Below are positions 62,470-64,000 of a DNA stretch of 64,000 nt, in pieces. Origin of the DNA: CAZMGG01 sp964565715 (lineage in GTDB: Bacteria > Planctomycetota > UBA1135 > UBA2386); the NCBI GenBank assembly GCA_964565715.1, contig CAZMGG010000006.1, positions 20,418 to 84,417 of the forward strand. The letters are read 5' to 3'. The notes below the pieces were generated by a model. The model did not search any database. It had not been told where the DNA came from and saw only the letters and a program-made list of their open reading frames with translations. Numbering within the stretch: the first letter of the stretch is position 1; each line of letters starts with the position of its first letter. The position numbers and the translations under genes were made by a program.

Positions 62470-62527
62470 CTCTCCACCACAGGGGACAAAGGCACGGTGC
62501 CGGAGTCCCCGGGGGCGAGGTGGAGAG
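62470..62527. repeat. Nested 58-nt stem structure between the ABC operon and the deacylase
   Basis: Three perfectly nested stems occur: CTCTCCACC (62470-62478) with GGTGGAGAG (62519-62527), GGGGAC (62482-62487) with GTCCCC (62505-62510), and GGCA (62491-62494) with TGCC (62498-62501). That is 19 base pairs with small internal loops. It resembles a REP-type palindrome or a structured RNA. On the minus strand it lies 33 nt past the permease stop. Confidence 0.55.
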
Positions 62528-62560
62528 TCTTCCTTTCTGTACGGACTTCGCGTCCGGCGG

Positions 62561-63829
62561 CTACTCGTGGCGCAGGGCTTCCACCGGGTCCATGTTGGCG
62601 GCGCGCCAGGCCGGGTAGATGCCGAACAGGACGCCGACGCCGGCGGAGATGCCAAACGCCAGCAGCACGTGCGGCACCAGGATGATCGTGGTCTGCTTGA
62701 ACCACGATTCGATGGCCAGCGGCACCAGCATGCCGAGCCCGACGCCGACCAGGCCGCCCAGCGCGCTGAGCACGCCGGCCTCCACCAGGAACTGCGAGAT
62801 GATGTGCTTCTTCTTGGCGCCGAGCGCCCGGCGGATGCCGATCTCGCGGGTCCGCTCGGTCACCGTCGCCAGCATCACGTTCATGATGCCGATGCCGCCG
62901 ACCAGCAGCGAGATCGAGGCGATCACCGCCAGGACGATGTTGAACATCCGCTTGCTGGCCTCCTCCTGGCGCAGCAGTTCGAGCGGCACGGTCACCTCGA
63001 CGTCGCTCTGGGTCTTGTGCGCCGGCCCGATCATGTCGCGCAGCACGCGGGCGGTGGCCTCGACGGCCTCCGAGTCCTCGACCTTGACCTTGATCTCGTG
63101 CAGCTCGACGCGCTCGTTGGTCGACGAGCCCGCCGACGAGGTGCGGATCGAGTCGCCGAAGCGGCGGCGCGACGACGTGCGCGGGATGAACACGCACTCG
63201 TCGTAGGTGGTGCCCTGCGGACCGGCGGCGCGGCCCTGGTAGTGGAGGATGCCGACCACCCGGAAGCGATCGTCGGAGCCGACCAGGATGGTCTGGTCGA
63301 TCGGGTTCTCCAGGGGGAACAGGGTCTGGGCGATGCTCCAGCCCAGCACGCAGGCGTTGGTCTGGTGGTTGAGGTCGAGCGGCGTGAGCCAGCGGCCGTC
63401 GGCGATCCGCATGTTGGCGACGGCGAGGAAGGCCGGGTCGGTGCCGACGATCACCGAGCTCTTGAAGTACTCGCCGCGCAGCACCGGCCGGGGCACCTCG
63501 CGGATCCGCACCACGGTGGCATCGGGCAGGGTCTTCTCGATGCGATCGGCCTCGGCGTAGAGCAGGCCGTAGGGGACCTCCTGGAAGCTGCTCTGCGAGC
63601 TCGACTGGGCGGTGGCCGGCGGTCGCACCGAGCGCAGCAGGATGTTGGTGACGCCCATGTCGCGGTAGCGCATCAGCGCCTCCTGGCTGGCGCCCTCGCC
63701 CACCGCCAGCATGGCGATCACCGAGGCCACGCCGAACAGGATGCCGGCGGTGGTGAGCGAACTGCGCAGCTTGTGCAGCAGCAGGCTCTTCAGGCCCAGC
63801 CGGACCGTGCGCATGGTCTCGACGATCAC
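62561..63829 (-). CDS. MacB-type ABC transporter permease
   Basis: The 422-residue protein starts at GTG 63829, which overlaps the ATPase stop. The N-terminus LGLKSLLLHKLRSSLTTAGILFGVASVIAML contains the first membrane helix of the MacB/FtsX family. A periplasmic domain (about 60-275) carries DECVFIPRTSSRRRFG. The C-terminal FtsX domain has three helices (IVLAVIASISLLVGGIGIMNVML, VLSALGGLVGVGLGMLV, LLAFGISAGVGVLFGIYP) and ends AANMDPVEALRHE. It exports substrate by mechanotransmission or acts in lipoprotein or antibiotic export. Confidence 0.92.
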   Translation of the reverse strand: MIVETMRTVRLGLKSLLLHKLRSSLTTAGILFGVASVIAMLAVGEGASQEALMRYRDMGVTNILLRSVRPPATAQSSSQSSFQEVPYGLLYAEADRIEKTLPDATVVRIREVPRPVLRGEYFKSSVIVGTDPAFLAVANMRIADGRWLTPLDLNHQTNACVLGWSIAQTLFPLENPIDQTILVGSDDRFRVVGILHYQGRAAGPQGTTYDECVFIPRTSSRRRFGDSIRTSSAGSSTNERVELHEIKVKVEDSEAVEATARVLRDMIGPAHKTQSDVEVTVPLELLRQEEASKRMFNIVLAVIASISLLVGGIGIMNVMLATVTERTREIGIRRALGAKKKHIISQFLVEAGVLSALGGLVGVGLGMLVPLAIESWFKQTTIILVPHVLLAFGISAGVGVLFGIYPAWRAANMDPVEALRHE

Positions 63830-64000
63830 GGGTGGCCTCCGCTGGCCGCGGCGGCGCCGGCGCTGCGCGCCGGCTGCTTGCCGGTGTAGCTCTCGACCCG
63901 GCCGTCCTTCAGCCACAGCTCGCGATCGGCGCGCTCGGCGACCTTCGGGTTGTGGGTGACGATGACGAGCTGCCTCCGCAGCTTGTTCTCCCGGATCTGC
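63826..64000 (-). CDS. ABC transporter ATP-binding protein, C-terminal part
   Basis: Only the last 57 codons before the TGA are in the window. The H-loop LVIVTHNPKVAERAD and RELWLKDGRVE are typical of the MacB/LolD-type ATPase end, followed by a short Ala-rich tail. It overlaps the permease start by 4 bp and forms one transporter with it. Walker motifs lie beyond the right edge. Confidence 0.85.
   Translation of the reverse strand, partial: QIRENKLRRQLVIVTHNPKVAERADRELWLKDGRVESYTGKQPARSAGAAAASGGHP

Overview
The window is a very GC-rich bacterial chromosome segment. Base composition was judged by eye, at roughly 70% or more. It is tightly packed with about 50 protein genes on both strands, often in convergent or divergent pairs. 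The gene content points to the Planctomycetota. It has several large secreted proteins with PKD or ELWxxDGT repeats, a recurring C-terminal module containing a PGCF-type motif, SO2930-type cytochromes, a DUF2911 protein, secreted zinc-peptidase-like proteins and many signal peptides ending in PAQ. This placement rests on protein style only. I saw no rRNA, tRNA, transposase, prophage or CRISPR array.

Layout. 1-7405: a truncated glycosyltransferase, a HEAT-repeat protein, phosphatidylserine decarboxylase, a LysM protein, TrmO and a large secreted glycosidase-like protein. 7436-22816: secreted and surface proteins, including a tandem pair of PKD proteins, plus argJ, a methyltransferase, a TM2 protein and a gene whose signal peptide is cut from its body by two in-frame TGA codons. 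22829-30605: a compact minus-strand arginine operon, argR-argC-argB-argD-argF-argG-argH plus an ArgA-type acetyltransferase. Two palindromes 21 bp apart sit in front of argR and match ARG-box geometry. 30677-34496: an ElyC-like protein, DUF2911, a class V aminotransferase and a lipoprotein nitrilase.

34564-42324 is a collinear plus-strand group. It holds an ELWxxDGT-repeat secreted protein, a hemerythrin-like protein, a diheme SO2930-type cytochrome, two paralogous monoheme cytochromes, a small PNPOx protein and a PNPOx-GAF-winged-helix fusion. Several start codons overlap the preceding stop. It looks like an envelope redox module with its own sensor-regulator, and it is the best candidate here for an undescribed system. 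42352-48363: a BI-1 membrane protein, a DPP-IV-type peptidase, a DUF4143 ATPase behind a striking 39-bp palindrome, a DUF4332 protein and two proteins of unknown function. 48366-52310: a Tat-dependent molybdenum oxidoreductase resembling E. coli PaoABC in A-C-B order, with a small Cys-rich protein attached.

52408-64000: a membrane protein, a secreted zinc-peptidase-like protein, a MauE-like fusion protein followed by a possibly frameshifted Cys-rich peptide, further secreted proteins, a lipoprotein D-aminoacylase, a nested 58-nt stem structure, and a MacB-type ABC transporter running off the right edge. No stretch longer than about 300 bp lacks a gene.
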